Made by a program: the position numbers and the translations under genes. From Candidatus Hodarchaeota archaeon (GTDB taxonomy: Archaea; Asgardarchaeota; Heimdallarchaeia; Hodarchaeales; Hodarchaeaceae), in NCBI GenBank assembly GCA_029856365.1, contig JAHQWW010000019.1, positions 1 through 47,413 on the forward strand: a stretch of 47,413 nt of DNA, written 5' to 3'. This document shows positions 1 to 8,922 of this stretch, piece after piece. Under the pieces are notes generated by a model that made no database searches, was not told the origin of the DNA, and saw only the letters and a list, made by a program, of their open reading frames with translations. Numbering within the stretch: the stretch's first letter is position 1; every line of letters begins with the position of its first letter.

Positions 1-283
1 GAAAAGAATGACATTTTACCAATGTATTATCTCTGCCACCAAATTCTGCTATTCCAAAATTTCCAATGGGATGAACAGTAAAGCTTGGCCGTAAACTTTG
101 CGCGGAATGGCGAGAAAGGTAAACAATCGAGGAAGTAGAAGAACTAATGGTTGCGATTTCATAATCTGAAAAGATAGATATTGCCTCAACAAATGTTATT
201 TTCTGTTGAAGATGGGAATGAATGAACCGTGCGATATTCATCCCTGCATTATCCTCACGACTGGCTAATAATTGAATGTTCAT
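1..283 (-). CDS. dtdA: D-aminoacyl-tRNA deacylase, archaeal type (DtdA/DTD2), N-terminal 94 residues, cut by window edge
   Basis: This enzyme removes D-amino acids wrongly attached to tRNA. I translated the reverse strand from the ATG at 283 and it stays open to the window edge. The diagnostic part is residues 58-84, with SRHS followed by a Thr-His-type strand (FTVHPIGNFG) and EFGGRDN, which matches the archaeal/plant GEK1-like DTD2 family pattern (ASRHS, THVTGNWG, YGGKD). This family is unrelated to bacterial Dtd, so it supports an archaeal source. The C-terminal two thirds lie outside the window. It is divergently arranged with the PadR gene across a 269-base spacer. The family call is firm from motif recall; no search was run. 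Confidence 0.85.
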   Translation of the reverse strand, partial: MNIQLLASREDNAGMNIARFIHSHLQQKITFVEAISIFSDYEIATISSSTSSIVYLSRHSAQSLRPSFTVHPIGNFGIAEFGGRDNTLVKCHSF

Positions 284-424
284 TTTTACAACCGAAAATA
301 CTTTGAAACTTACATCTTGCTATTTCTTTTGCACCCACATCACAATTTACACATTTTTATTAACAATTTCTTCTCTGGATAAAGATTTCTAGTCTCCCAA
401 TAGCTACGTATAAAAAGCCAGTTA

Positions 425-475
425 GGTGCGCGATATATGTCGGCACGCGATATAAATAGGTGCGCATATAGGTAT
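425..475. repeat. Three imperfect 17-bp direct repeats upstream of the PadR gene
   Basis: Units begin at 425, 442 and 459, exactly 17 bases apart: GGTGCGCGATATATGTC, GGCACGCGATATAAATA and GGTGCGCATATAGGTA (the third is slightly shortened). The GC-rich GYGCGCGATATA core stands out in very AT-rich DNA. The block lies between divergent dtdA and the PadR gene and just upstream of a TATA-like element, so a regulator-binding array is likely; which protein binds is inference. Confidence 0.55.
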
Positions 476-492
476 TAATATCGTTCCATTCC

Positions 493-515
493 AATATAAA
501 ACGGTTCTTCGTTTT
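493..515 (+). promoter_or_regulatory. Probable TATA box and overlapping inverted repeat for the padR operon
   Basis: AATATAAA at 493-500 is a reasonable archaeal TATA element about 55 bases before the PadR start codon. It overlaps an inverted repeat, AAAACG (498-503) and CGTTTT (510-515) with a 6-base centre. PadR regulators commonly repress their own operon by binding dyads near the promoter, so this could be the operator. Transcription start and binding are not shown by the sequence. Confidence 0.4.
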
Positions 516-552
516 AATTCAGACGAATGACAGCTTAGGGTTTGAAAAATCA

Positions 553-969
553 ATGAGTACAGATAAACAAAGGGATACAACAGAACCAAGGAAGAAATCA
601 ATTATAGTTAAACATTGGGAACGTGATATTCGTCGAGGTTTGCTTCAGTTGATGATCCTTATGCTAATTCGTCTCCGTACTCAAGACGCACATGGATATG
701 GGCTCATAAAGTTGATAAGAGAAACTAATATTGGAATTGATTTGAAGGCTGGTACAGTATATCCTTTGTTAAAAAGAATGGAAGATGATGGAATGATAAC
801 ATCTCATACTGCTGATGATATAGATTCCCCTGGGGTACCCAGAAAAATCTATACAATCACTGAGATTGGTGAGGAAATGATTGAAGAGATGATCGGCACC
901 TATTTTTCCTATCATAATTTTATAAAGAAATGGTATCAAGAGATTGATAACCAAAAGAGAAGGTCTTAA
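553..969 (+). CDS. PadR-family transcriptional regulator
   Basis: A 138-residue winged-helix DNA-binding protein. Residues about 29-115 carry the PadR signature: a hydrophobic first helix (GLLQLMILMLIRLR), HGYGLIKLIRE, then GTVYPLLKRMEDDGMI and the wing RKIYTITEIGEEMI. The usual PadR length is 100-180 residues. The ATG at 553 follows an AT-rich leader without a clear Shine-Dalgarno. The next gene starts 5 bases after the stop and encodes a HAAS-domain membrane protein, a well-known PadR partner arrangement, so the two are one operon and the regulator probably controls it. The inducing signal is unknown. Confidence 0.9.
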   Translation: MSTDKQRDTTEPRKKSIIVKHWERDIRRGLLQLMILMLIRLRTQDAHGYGLIKLIRETNIGIDLKAGTVYPLLKRMEDDGMITSHTADDIDSPGVPRKIYTITEIGEEMIEEMIGTYFSYHNFIKKWYQEIDNQKRRS

Positions 970-974
970 AGAAA

Positions 975-3158
975 ATGAAATCTATTGATGTTGATGCTAA
1001 ACATTTAATTAGAACGTATATTGACGGTATTGAGGAGTATCTCCGCGAACACACCCGTTTACACCCGAATGAGATTGATGCCCTCCTCAATGAAATCAAT
1101 GACTTTATTTATTTACGAAGTGGCGAGTTAGCAGTTGAAGATCGAGTCCACTATAACGATGTGCTTGGAGCGATTGAAGAATGTGGTTCTCCGAGTGAAA
1201 TTTGCGAACAATATTTGGAACATGACAGAGAAGAGGAGCCAGGACCATTTACCCCGAAAGTATTCTCTTCAGCAGTCCAGCTAGAAGTTAAAGCAAGTCC
1301 AAAATCAGGGTTTAAGCCATCTAAAGATCAAAAAGAAAAAGCTATCTCAATGCAACTTCAGGATGAGATTAGAGGGATCAGGTCTCATTATCGTGGGTTT
1401 CCTCGTTTCACTATTTATCGCATTTGTTTCCTATTCTTTATCGTTCTTCTCGATTTTGCTTTATTCAATTATAATTCTATCATGGTAGGATCTAGGTGGT
1501 ATTGGGGAAGATTGAGTATCAGTCCATCTATTATTCATGAGCATGGTTACTATAGTCTTCGTACAACAACATTTACAGCATTAATTATCGTATTTTGGGA
1601 AGGATTTGTGATCCATAGATGGAAAACAAAGCTGGCCCGAGAGAAAGGATACAATCGTCGCATAGATGATTCATTGATTGTTTGGTTTTCACGTCTTACT
1701 TTTCTTCTGATATTCTTTAAATCGTCATTACTCTTTTTTTCTGCTTATTTGTTGTACATTCCTATATGGTTAATACTCGCATGTATTATTGAGCGGCAGA
1801 TGAAATCTCATTTATGGGAAGAGAAACTTGGCCCTTGGTTAATTTCGTTAGGTTCGACTCTAACAGATCGCCAACATGATCAAAACCAAGTTAATATACC
1901 CTCATTTTGGATCAAATTGAAAGAACAGTTTTCAAGAGTAGAGCAGTGGTTAGTAATAATATTACTAGGAACGCTTTCAGTAACTTTCGCTTTTCCTTGG
2001 ATTATGTTCACAACGTGGAGGAATCAATATGGTGACACTCTTTATGATGTTTCTTTATTACCCTTGGGTGCTATCCTCTTTGCATATTCTAGTTTACTTG
2101 TTATGGTTATCACACTAGGCGCTTTAAGATATTCCAAGATAAAGAATTCTTCTTATCGAAACCCAGATGCTACAGGTGGGTCTGAACTTATTGCTTGGTT
2201 GATGAGATTATTGGCATTAAAAGCGATTCTCATTCTCGACTTCGTCAATGATCCAGTATTTACTTATTTTGGAGCTTTTAGTATTGTTATTGTTCTGATT
2301 GCATCTGAAATTGTTCTAAATACCTATGGTGGCAAAACTTTCAAGCTATGGTTTGGTAATGCTTTAGTCATGTTAGGTAGCTCAAGTTCAGTGTCAAGGA
2401 TCGATGGTAGCAACCAACAAGTCTCTACTAATCACACGATAGAACAATCATCAGTAGCCAAAAGTAATAATTCTGTTTCTCATTCTCAGGAACATGTTGA
2501 CATGGCCTTATCAAGAAAAAGAGTGATGACTGAATCTGGAGCACAAATTTTTTTCACTAAACCAGTGAAGAGCGATAAAAAGCCTTCTCTTATCTCAAGA
2601 TTTTTCAAAGGAATTGGAGAAATTATAAAAGCAATCGTATTGAGCATTTTTATGCTTTTTATCTCGTTTTTTGAAATGATTCTTGCTTTTGTGGTAGTAG
2701 CTACAAGTTTTAATTACAGTGACTCGTTTAAGGTACCAGTTTTTGAATTTAATGGCTCTTATATCTCCTTATCCTTTTATACAGGAGGATACATAATTAC
2801 AGTGTGGCATACTCTCCTTCTCTTGGGCATTCAACTCTTTTTTATCGTAACCTTGCAATGGTATGGTCTTGCAACAAAGAAACCTGAAGGAATAGTTTTG
2901 AAAGTATGTCGAAATTTAACCAGAATTCTCTTAGGGTTGGTTATTATCGGTATATTGGTACACTACTTCTATGATGATGTCTATTCATCCTTAAAACTGT
3001 TAATTGTCTTTGGATTAGTGATTTTTAGCGAGCTAACAGCTTGGAAGGTTCGTTCGGAGAGAAAGAAGTTTGTTCTTCCCACATCTGAACAAGAAGGTTT
3101 TAAGCATGAGAATGAAAGAATAAAGTTAGAAAGAGCTGATTTAACAAAGGCTCCTTAA
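975..3158 (+). CDS. HAAS-domain multi-pass membrane protein
   Basis: 727 residues. Residues about 10-90 form a HAAS/DUF1700-like helical domain (IDGIEEYLREHTRLHPNEIDALLNEINDFIY then a conserved acidic GAIEECGSPSEICEQYLE). A charged linker follows, then many hydrophobic segments from about residue 145 on. A polar, Ser/Asn-rich cytosolic loop lies around residues 475-545, followed by another membrane block and a charged tail. HAAS domains are typically encoded next to PadR regulators, as here (5-base gap), and are thought to link membrane proteins to that regulator. No catalytic motif is visible, so the function of the membrane part is unknown. It could be a sensor or a transporter-like component. 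Confidence 0.75.
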   Translation: MKSIDVDAKHLIRTYIDGIEEYLREHTRLHPNEIDALLNEINDFIYLRSGELAVEDRVHYNDVLGAIEECGSPSEICEQYLEHDREEEPGPFTPKVFSSAVQLEVKASPKSGFKPSKDQKEKAISMQLQDEIRGIRSHYRGFPRFTIYRICFLFFIVLLDFALFNYNSIMVGSRWYWGRLSISPSIIHEHGYYSLRTTTFTALIIVFWEGFVIHRWKTKLAREKGYNRRIDDSLIVWFSRLTFLLIFFKSSLLFFSAYLLYIPIWLILACIIERQMKSHLWEEKLGPWLISLGSTLTDRQHDQNQVNIPSFWIKLKEQFSRVEQWLVIILLGTLSVTFAFPWIMFTTWRNQYGDTLYDVSLLPLGAILFAYSSLLVMVITLGALRYSKIKNSSYRNPDATGGSELIAWLMRLLALKAILILDFVNDPVFTYFGAFSIVIVLIASEIVLNTYGGKTFKLWFGNALVMLGSSSSVSRIDGSNQQVSTNHTIEQSSVAKSNNSVSHSQEHVDMALSRKRVMTESGAQIFFTKPVKSDKKPSLISRFFKGIGEIIKAIVLSIFMLFISFFEMILAFVVVATSFNYSDSFKVPVFEFNGSYISLSFYTGGYIITVWHTLLLLGIQLFFIVTLQWYGLATKKPEGIVLKVCRNLTRILLGLVIIGILVHYFYDDVYSSLKLLIVFGLVIFSELTAWKVRSERKKFVLPTSEQEGFKHENERIKLERADLTKAP

Positions 3159-3532
3159 GTAGGGATCAACCTTTCATATTCACCCTTTATTTGAGACTTG
3201 GCCCTCCTTCACTTTACTAACACCTGTTAAATTACCAATAATGATACCTTTTTTAACGGGATGGAGAATTTGAAAAAATGGTTGGAAATATCAATGACGA
3301 GTCATAATAGGATGTTTTGTGCTATTTCATTGGCACTCATCACTCTCGTCCCTGTGTTCGCATGAATTTTATTGAAGATTTGTCTGAAATCCAACCATCT
3401 GCTTTTTCTCGTCATTATTTAGCCAAGTCTTCGAATAACTCCTATTAATATGCGGATCTAGTAGCATATTTCAGTGTCAGAGTTCTTTTTAAATGTTAAG
3501 AGGTGATTTAAAAGTTACAGTACAACTAAGAC
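3159..3532. other. Intergenic region with possible broken ORF remnants
   Basis: No intact gene is visible in these 374 bases. A 34-codon frame at 3261-3365 ends in a hydrophobic stretch (ISLALITLVPVFA). An overlapping frame from 3362 reads MNFIEDLSEIQPSAFSRHYL and continues past one TAA in coding-like fashion (YADLVAYFSVRVLFKC). That second frame resembles the start of archaeal transposases in style, but I cannot name a family. Promoter elements for the MFS gene should lie near its end; AGGTGAT at 3501-3507 is too far from the start codon to be certain. Confidence 0.3.
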
Positions 3533-4786
3533 GTGAATTTCATGACCCTAGAAAAAAATGAGAGAATTTATAACAAGCAATTCAGTCGAAATCGATATCA
3601 ACGGAATGTTAGAATATTCCAAATCACTGGATTTGATATTACGGTCTTAATCGTCCCGGTAATTGTCTTGGTCTGGCTAGAAGCTGGACTGGCTTTTCAT
3701 GAGATATTATTACTTCAAGGACTTTTTGTTCTACCCATATTGGTTCTGGAAGTTCCCTCTGGCTCAATTGCCGATTATTGGAGTCGTAAAGGTTGTTCTT
3801 GTTTGTTTCATATCCTTTTTGGGATTGCGATGTTTTTGTATGCGATTGGGGACAATTTCTTCATATTTGCCTTTGCAGAAATGTTAGGAGGCATTGCGGT
3901 TTCGTTCCAAACTGGAAGTGAGACTGCGCTAATTTATGACTCCTTACTTACATTTGATACTAATGTTAATGGTCGTTTTGGTGATATTATTTCCAAGCGA
4001 ATGACAATCATGTTTCTTGGAGGAGCATTCGGTGCGCTTACTGGTGGTTTCATTGGTGCTATATCCGTGATTCAAATGCCTATCATTATTGCTGCTATCG
4101 GTCATTTAACATTTGCTAGCTTAATCTTTTGGGGATACACTGAACCTCCCCGACTAAAAGCTAAGACTCCTGCAGCTGCTGTCATGAAAGCTCTGGGTTC
4201 ATTAAAACACCACACTGAGCTAAAAGCAATTCTAGTTTTCAACCTTACAGGACTTGTTTTCAGTCGGATTGGTTTTTGGGCCGTACAGCATATTTTGGTT
4301 GAAGAATTTCTAATGACCTCTCTCGTTATGGGTTTTGTCCTTGCGGGATTCAATGTTTGTGCTGCAGCAAGTTCATTTCTTATCCGTTCGAGAGTCAACA
4401 TGTTATCAAACTTATGGGCTTTTCTGGTTATAATGATAATAGAAGGAACCTATCTGTTTGTATTAGTGCAGATACCAGCTCTTTTTAGCATTCTTCTTAT
4501 ATCTTTAATGACACAAATAACTCGAGGGATTCGTACACCAATAATGCAAGCACTCATGCAGCAACGTCTTAGATCTGATGAACGAGCGACATTTGTGTCT
4601 CTGATGTCTTTTATTGGTTCTTCATTATATTTTATACTTTCAGTATTCATCGATATCCATGATTTTTCTAGAGAACAGACATTAGTGATAAGTTTGATTG
4701 GTCTGTTTGCAATGATATTACTTTTGCTGGGATTTCAAATAAGAAAATATCAGAAGGTACCAGAAATTCCAGTAATAACGACCTAA
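3533..4786 (+). CDS. MFS transporter
   Basis: 417 residues with about 12 hydrophobic segments and no signal peptide, typical of the major facilitator superfamily. After the first two helices there is a motif-A-like loop, VPSGSIADYWSRKGC (around residues 76-91), where Asp and Arg-Lys occupy the expected cytosolic positions. It is then followed by a Gly-rich helix and GSETALIYDSLL, common in drug-export-like MFS members. The substrate cannot be read from the sequence. GTG at 3533 is the longest start and a stop lies just upstream in frame; ATG at 3542 is an equally good start. It stands alone between the HAAS gene and a convergent small gene. Confidence 0.85.
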   Translation: MNFMTLEKNERIYNKQFSRNRYQRNVRIFQITGFDITVLIVPVIVLVWLEAGLAFHEILLLQGLFVLPILVLEVPSGSIADYWSRKGCSCLFHILFGIAMFLYAIGDNFFIFAFAEMLGGIAVSFQTGSETALIYDSLLTFDTNVNGRFGDIISKRMTIMFLGGAFGALTGGFIGAISVIQMPIIIAAIGHLTFASLIFWGYTEPPRLKAKTPAAAVMKALGSLKHHTELKAILVFNLTGLVFSRIGFWAVQHILVEEFLMTSLVMGFVLAGFNVCAAASSFLIRSRVNMLSNLWAFLVIMIIEGTYLFVLVQIPALFSILLISLMTQITRGIRTPIMQALMQQRLRSDERATFVSLMSFIGSSLYFILSVFIDIHDFSREQTLVISLIGLFAMILLLLGFQIRKYQKVPEIPVITT

Positions 4787-4870
4787 CAACGTTTGTCGAA
4801 AACCTCCCTATCCAGCTTTCTTTTATACGATCTGAGAAAAATAAATAGGAAAGGAAAGATCTAGATTCAA

Positions 4871-5098
4871 TTAAAGGCCTAATTCCTTTTTAATCAAAGT
4901 TTTAAGGATCTCTTTTTGCACCTTTTCCTTTGTTGGAATGTTTTTATCCCCTATAATCTTTTTTCCCACTTCAAGGGCCTTATCTTTAGCGATTTCTTTC
5001 GCTCCAGTTTCCTCTAGAATTTCTTTTACTGCTGTGTTTAATGCTGTAGACATGGCTTCCTTTCCAACGCCTTTTGCTAAGCCACCTATTTTTTTCAT
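4871..5098 (-). CDS. Small Lys/Glu/Ala-rich helical protein of unknown function
   Basis: 75 residues. The ATG at 5098 is preceded by a clear Shine-Dalgarno (AAGGAG about 9 bases upstream), which argues for a real gene despite the small size. The protein is amphipathic and helical with a Gly-rich start (KKIGGLAKGVGKEAM) and many Lys, Glu and Ile residues; it has no cysteines and no membrane segment. It lies 59 bases downstream of the metallopeptidase-like gene on the same strand, so the two are probably co-transcribed. I do not recognise a family. A small DNA- or membrane-associated helical protein is possible, but no function should be assigned. Confidence 0.6.
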   Translation of the reverse strand: MKKIGGLAKGVGKEAMSTALNTAVKEILEETGAKEIAKDKALEVGKKIIGDKNIPTKEKVQKEILKTLIKKELGL

Positions 5099-5157
5099 GA
5101 ATAATCAGCTCCTTCTTTCTGAGGATATTGAGGTACAACTCTTCATAAGTTTTACTC

Positions 5158-5706
5158 TTAAATATATGTGAACTCACTATCAGGATGCCGTAACAAGATA
5201 AAATCTGGGTTTAAAATTTCTTCCCTAACAGGAGAATAACGTTCTTGGCGAAATGTATACGGAAAAAATGCCCCTAATCCAAAGATTGCTAATTTTCCGA
5301 CAGGATGGCGTTTTCCAAAGATTGCTAGGGAGATATTTTTGGTTAATTGACGAGTTTCTCTCTCATCAACTACATTAATTGAGTGAATATATTCATGAAG
5401 TAGTAAATGAAAGAGATAAGCTTTGTAAAGTTCCTTTTTCTCTTCAGAATCGGAATTTTCTTCACGCATGACACGGAGGGCTGATTTATTCAGATAGATC
5501 TCGTTTGTTCCTAATCTATGAAATCCACCCACAAAATTACCTCGATCATATCCAAGTTCAACGAGACCTAATAAGATTCCGGGACGAGATTTGTCTAGGA
5601 ATCGGCGAACTATTCTAATTATGGAATTAAATATACCTGAAAAGTCCTCAGGTCCTAGCGAGTTATATTCTTCTTGAAATTCAAGAATTTCACTGTTAGT
5701 AACCAC
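5158..5706 (-). CDS. HExxH zinc metallopeptidase-like protein
   Basis: 182 residues. The region LFHLLLHEYIHSINVVDERETRQLTKN contains HEYIH at 104-108, a canonical zinc-peptidase helix, with acidic residues E115/E117 downstream that could supply a third ligand. There is no signal peptide or membrane helix, so it is probably cytoplasmic. The segment before the helix (GFHRLGTNEIYLNKSAL) looks like the edge strand found in small archaeal and SprT-like minimal metallopeptidases. The GTG start at 5706 sits about 35 bases from a TATA-like box, suggesting a short leader. The family is not named with confidence and the substrate is unknown. It likely shares a transcript with the 75-residue gene after it. 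Confidence 0.6.
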   Translation of the reverse strand: MVTNSEILEFQEEYNSLGPEDFSGIFNSIIRIVRRFLDKSRPGILLGLVELGYDRGNFVGGFHRLGTNEIYLNKSALRVMREENSDSEEKKELYKAYLFHLLLHEYIHSINVVDERETRQLTKNISLAIFGKRHPVGKLAIFGLGAFFPYTFRQERYSPVREEILNPDFILLRHPDSEFTYI

Positions 5707-5735
5707 GATTTATTCCCAATTATATTAATTCTAAA

Positions 5736-5747
5736 TTCTATAAAATG
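5736..5747 (-). promoter_or_regulatory. TATA-like element upstream of the HExxH gene
   Basis: On the reverse strand CATTTTATAGAA lies about 35 bases before the GTG start at 5706. The spacing fits an archaeal promoter giving a very short leader. The flanking DNA is a run of TTAATTAAT repeats, so the call is tentative. Confidence 0.35.
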
Positions 5748-5917
5748 ACTAGCTTATAGGATTAATTAATTAATTAGAGAGAGTAAAATACTATTTTAAG
5801 ATTTCTTAGGGCGTTTTTATCACCATTATTCTTTACTCTTAATCGAAATAAAATCAATTAGGATGAAACAGTCGTAAAAAGGATTTGAGGGTCATTCTTA
5901 TAATTTATTGGACTGTT

Positions 5918-7513
5918 TCAGTTTTTTATCTTTTCAAATATCGCCTCCTTAGCTACTGGGCTAAATTGATGAAAGATAGAACCCCAGTTGGTGATTACTC
6001 CCTTCTTTTCGGATTTTAATCTGAGGTACTCAATTGTTTCCAAATGAGCACTATGTAAATAGCTGACTGCTAATACTGAAGCACCGACAACAATTGAACC
6101 TAACAGGATGAAAAATAACCCGAGAGTCCACAATAAAAGTAAAACCAAGCCAAAAAGGTCGAGAGTGAATCCTGCAACCTGAATCTGCCCAGTACTCGTT
6201 GGCTGCCGTGCTAAACTCTCAGTTACCTCTACAGCTAGGGCACCTAGGGAGAGAATTCCTGAAAATCCGATGAGAATTCCAAGTCCATCCCTCAAAATTT
6301 TCCCTAGAGGCTTAACAGCAATGATATCGCCTTGGGAACTGATTTGTAGTCGTTTAAAGCCGCCTTCATTAAAAGCCCATATCATAGGATAATAGAGTAG
6401 GATGATAAACAATATAATCGGAGTTAGGAGAGGGCTGAGGGCAAGAGCTTCCATTTTATTATCAATTGACAGTTTAAGAATCGAAAAGATCGGATTAAAC
6501 GCCTCATGGTTTTGTACAAAAAAGATTGTTACAATAGAAGCCAGTGCGGTAGGGAAAACAAGAATATCATACCATCTTTGTTTATACAATTCAACAAACG
6601 TTGATCGAACCTTAGATAAATCAATCACATCCACGAATCGTTCTTCTACATAGAAATCTCCATTAAAATCGAATATGGGTATTATATTCAGGATTCTTCC
6701 AAATTTTCCGTTTAAAGCTCTTAATATCAAGTATGTTAGATACTTACCTCCCAAAACTTTTGAAAGACGGGTGATGACGAGAATGAACGCTGTTAATATT
6801 CCTATTCCCCCTCCTATTGCTACTGTTAATAAAAGTTTCTGTCCAACTTCAGTAAATCCCCACCAAAAATTATCCCGAACCGCGACAATTATCTGTTGGA
6901 ACCAAGAGATCCAACCACGGTTTGTAACATCAAAATAGTATCCAATTTGTTTATGAACTTGTTTTCCCTCTTCTGTCAAAGGTTCTTCTTCTGGGAGTAT
7001 AAATACTCGAGATAATACCTCAAATCTCTCTCTAGCCTGATATTTTAGTGTTATCATTTTACGTCCGATATCGACTCTAAGATCTTCGGGTTTTGCTTCC
7101 ACCTCAAATACTGTACCGTTCCATAAATCTAAAACTAGAACTCCTGATTCTGGAAGAAAATATATTGAACCATTTTCATGCATTTCTTCGAGCTGCCAAA
7201 TATGAAAAGGATCGATTAAATTTTGGTTTTCATCATATGCATTGATAATTCCATCTTCTTCTCTTACCCTTACATCAGGGTAACCGATAGCAAGTTCATG
7301 GTCAAAATAATTTAGACTCCTCCAAGGTCCCATTTCTTGTCGAATATCGATAATAATGTCGCTTTCACGAATATCATAGGGTGTATTGGGAAGAATAACT
7401 GCAGTTGTGATAAAAGATGTGCCAATTAAGGTGAAAATGGCCGAAAAGATCCATATCAGACAAAAGAAAGTCAATTTTGTTTTTCGAGACATAGATGTAA
7501 GACGGTACACCAT
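5918..7513 (-). CDS. Multi-pass membrane protein with a large extracytoplasmic domain, function unknown
   Basis: 531 residues. A first hydrophobic segment (residues about 14-38) is followed by a hydrophilic domain of about 185 residues rich in acidic and aromatic residues, probably outside the cell. A second membrane helix lies near residues 225-245, then a cytosolic loop of about 70 residues, then at least five further hydrophobic segments to residue about 480 and a charged C-terminal tail ending in FEKIKN. I see no catalytic or transport motif. The ATG at 7513 is taken as start; an internal ATG at codon 8 is also possible. No clear operon partner; it follows dinB on the same strand at 146 bases. 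A sensor or surface-complex role would be speculation. Confidence 0.6.
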   Translation of the reverse strand: MVYRLTSMSRKTKLTFFCLIWIFSAIFTLIGTSFITTAVILPNTPYDIRESDIIIDIRQEMGPWRSLNYFDHELAIGYPDVRVREEDGIINAYDENQNLIDPFHIWQLEEMHENGSIYFLPESGVLVLDLWNGTVFEVEAKPEDLRVDIGRKMITLKYQARERFEVLSRVFILPEEEPLTEEGKQVHKQIGYYFDVTNRGWISWFQQIIVAVRDNFWWGFTEVGQKLLLTVAIGGGIGILTAFILVITRLSKVLGGKYLTYLILRALNGKFGRILNIIPIFDFNGDFYVEERFVDVIDLSKVRSTFVELYKQRWYDILVFPTALASIVTIFFVQNHEAFNPIFSILKLSIDNKMEALALSPLLTPIILFIILLYYPMIWAFNEGGFKRLQISSQGDIIAVKPLGKILRDGLGILIGFSGILSLGALAVEVTESLARQPTSTGQIQVAGFTLDLFGLVLLLLWTLGLFFILLGSIVVGASVLAVSYLHSAHLETIEYLRLKSEKKGVITNWGSIFHQFSPVAKEAIFEKIKN

Positions 7514-7659
7514 AGTTTTTCATTCCTTATGCTTCAATGAACTTAGGTTTTTGCTAGATAATATTCTCTCTTTAAATTTTTTAACCTTCTTGAATCCCCA
7601 TATTCATAATATGACTTTGGAAAGCAATGAAGCTCTATTTTATATTCGGGATGTTATTT

Positions 7660-8769
7660 TCAAGCATTAGAGTTTAAGAATGGTAATAGAGTAAGTTGTC
7701 CTTTTCCATTCTTCAATGAGGCAACTCGTACGCCAATTAATCGGACTTTTTTTGATGAGGATCTGAATTCCTTAAGGAGTTTGATGGCAGTATCGAATAT
7801 AGTTTCTTCATCTGATAAAAAATTGTTGAAACTAAAACTCCGAGTGTACGTCACAAATCCTTGGAAACGAATTTTCATTGATATTGTTCGTATTAATAGA
7901 TTGTACCTATTGAGTTTTTCTGCCAATCTTGCCACAATTTGTTGAACATTTTTCTCAATGAGTTCCCAATCATTTTGATCTGTACTAAATGTCCTTTCTG
8001 AGCTGATGGATTTCCGGTCTTCACGCCTATAACCGACTTCTCGGTAGTTAATTCCTAAAGCTACCTTCCTTAAATACAGACCATGATCACCGAGGAGAAG
8101 ATACGCTTTCTCTCGAGACAATGATGCAATGTCCCCGATAGTTATTAAACCCCTTTGTTGTAGTTGCTGTTCTGTTTTTTTCCCCACACCAACAATTTTT
8201 CGGACTGGTAGATGATATAGCATTTTTTCAAGATCCGAGTTATGAATAACTGTGATTCCATGCGGTTTATTTAAATCAGAGGCAATTTTTGCGATGGATT
8301 TTGTTTCAGCAACCCCAATAGACACTGAAAGAGCCAATTTTTGATAAATTTCTGATTGAATATGTTCAGCTATCGATGCAGGGGTTGAACCATACTCATT
8401 CCAGTGGTTTGAAACATCTAAATATGCCTCATCTAACCCTGCTTGTTGAAATATCTCTGAATATTTCTGGAGGGCTGTCATTATATTATTTGATTCCTCA
8501 CGATAATGAGGAAAAGATATTTGACTCCCCGAACAGATGTAAATACCATGAGGACACAATTTGTAAGCTTGGGAGATAGGCATAGCAGAGTGAAGACCAA
8601 ATGATCTGGCTTCATAAGAACATGTGGAAACTACTCCACGTCCATTGCCATTATGTGGATCTGCTCCAATAATAACTGGATAATTTTGTAGAAATGGATG
8701 GTTCTTAGTGTGTACACTAGCATAAAAACTATCTAAGTCACAATGTAAGATTACATGGTTCCATTCCAA
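7660..8769 (-). CDS. dinB: Y-family DNA polymerase (DinB / Pol IV type)
   Basis: 369 residues, normal for the family. It performs translesion synthesis past damaged bases. The palm motifs are present: LHCDLDSFYASV (first metal Asp) near residue 10, GLDEAYLDVS near residue 112 (Asp-Glu pair), and VSIGVAETKSIAKIASDLNKPHG near residue 150. An HhH thumb segment (VGVGKKTEQQLQQRGLITIGD) and little-finger domain follow. The C-terminus has QLTLLPFL, a probable PCNA-interacting motif. A stop codon immediately precedes the TTG at 8769, so that TTG is the first possible start; AGGAGG lies 14 bases upstream and a TATA-like element (8805-8815) further up. All catalytic residues appear intact. Confidence 0.92.
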   Translation of the reverse strand: MEWNHVILHCDLDSFYASVHTKNHPFLQNYPVIIGADPHNGNGRGVVSTCSYEARSFGLHSAMPISQAYKLCPHGIYICSGSQISFPHYREESNNIMTALQKYSEIFQQAGLDEAYLDVSNHWNEYGSTPASIAEHIQSEIYQKLALSVSIGVAETKSIAKIASDLNKPHGITVIHNSDLEKMLYHLPVRKIVGVGKKTEQQLQQRGLITIGDIASLSREKAYLLLGDHGLYLRKVALGINYREVGYRREDRKSISSERTFSTDQNDWELIEKNVQQIVARLAEKLNRYNLLIRTISMKIRFQGFVTYTRSFSFNNFLSDEETIFDTAIKLLKEFRSSSKKVRLIGVRVASLKNGKGQLTLLPFLNSNA

Positions 8770-8804
8770 TTAAGAACCACCATCCTCCTTGGGACTTTAG
8801 GGTG

Positions 8805-8815
8805 TTATAAATATA
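8805..8815 (-). promoter_or_regulatory. TATA-like element upstream of dinB
   Basis: On the reverse strand TATATTTATAA lies about 40 bases before the TTG start of dinB. It is one of the better TATA matches in the window. A start site about 25 bases downstream would fall at the AGGAGG (8784-8789), so the leader would be very short. Confidence 0.4.
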
Positions 8816-8922
8816 CGAACCACTTTAATAAAATATTAAAGATCGGTTTTAACTTTTATTAGACCTTTTAAGTATTTTTTTATTAAAAAAAAGGAAGTTC
8901 TTGAATGAGATTGAATATCTAG

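Noticed and set aside
4938..5171. 77-residue forward frame opposite the small helical protein
   Set aside because: Antisense to two genes with better starts and a Shine-Dalgarno; treated as a shadow.
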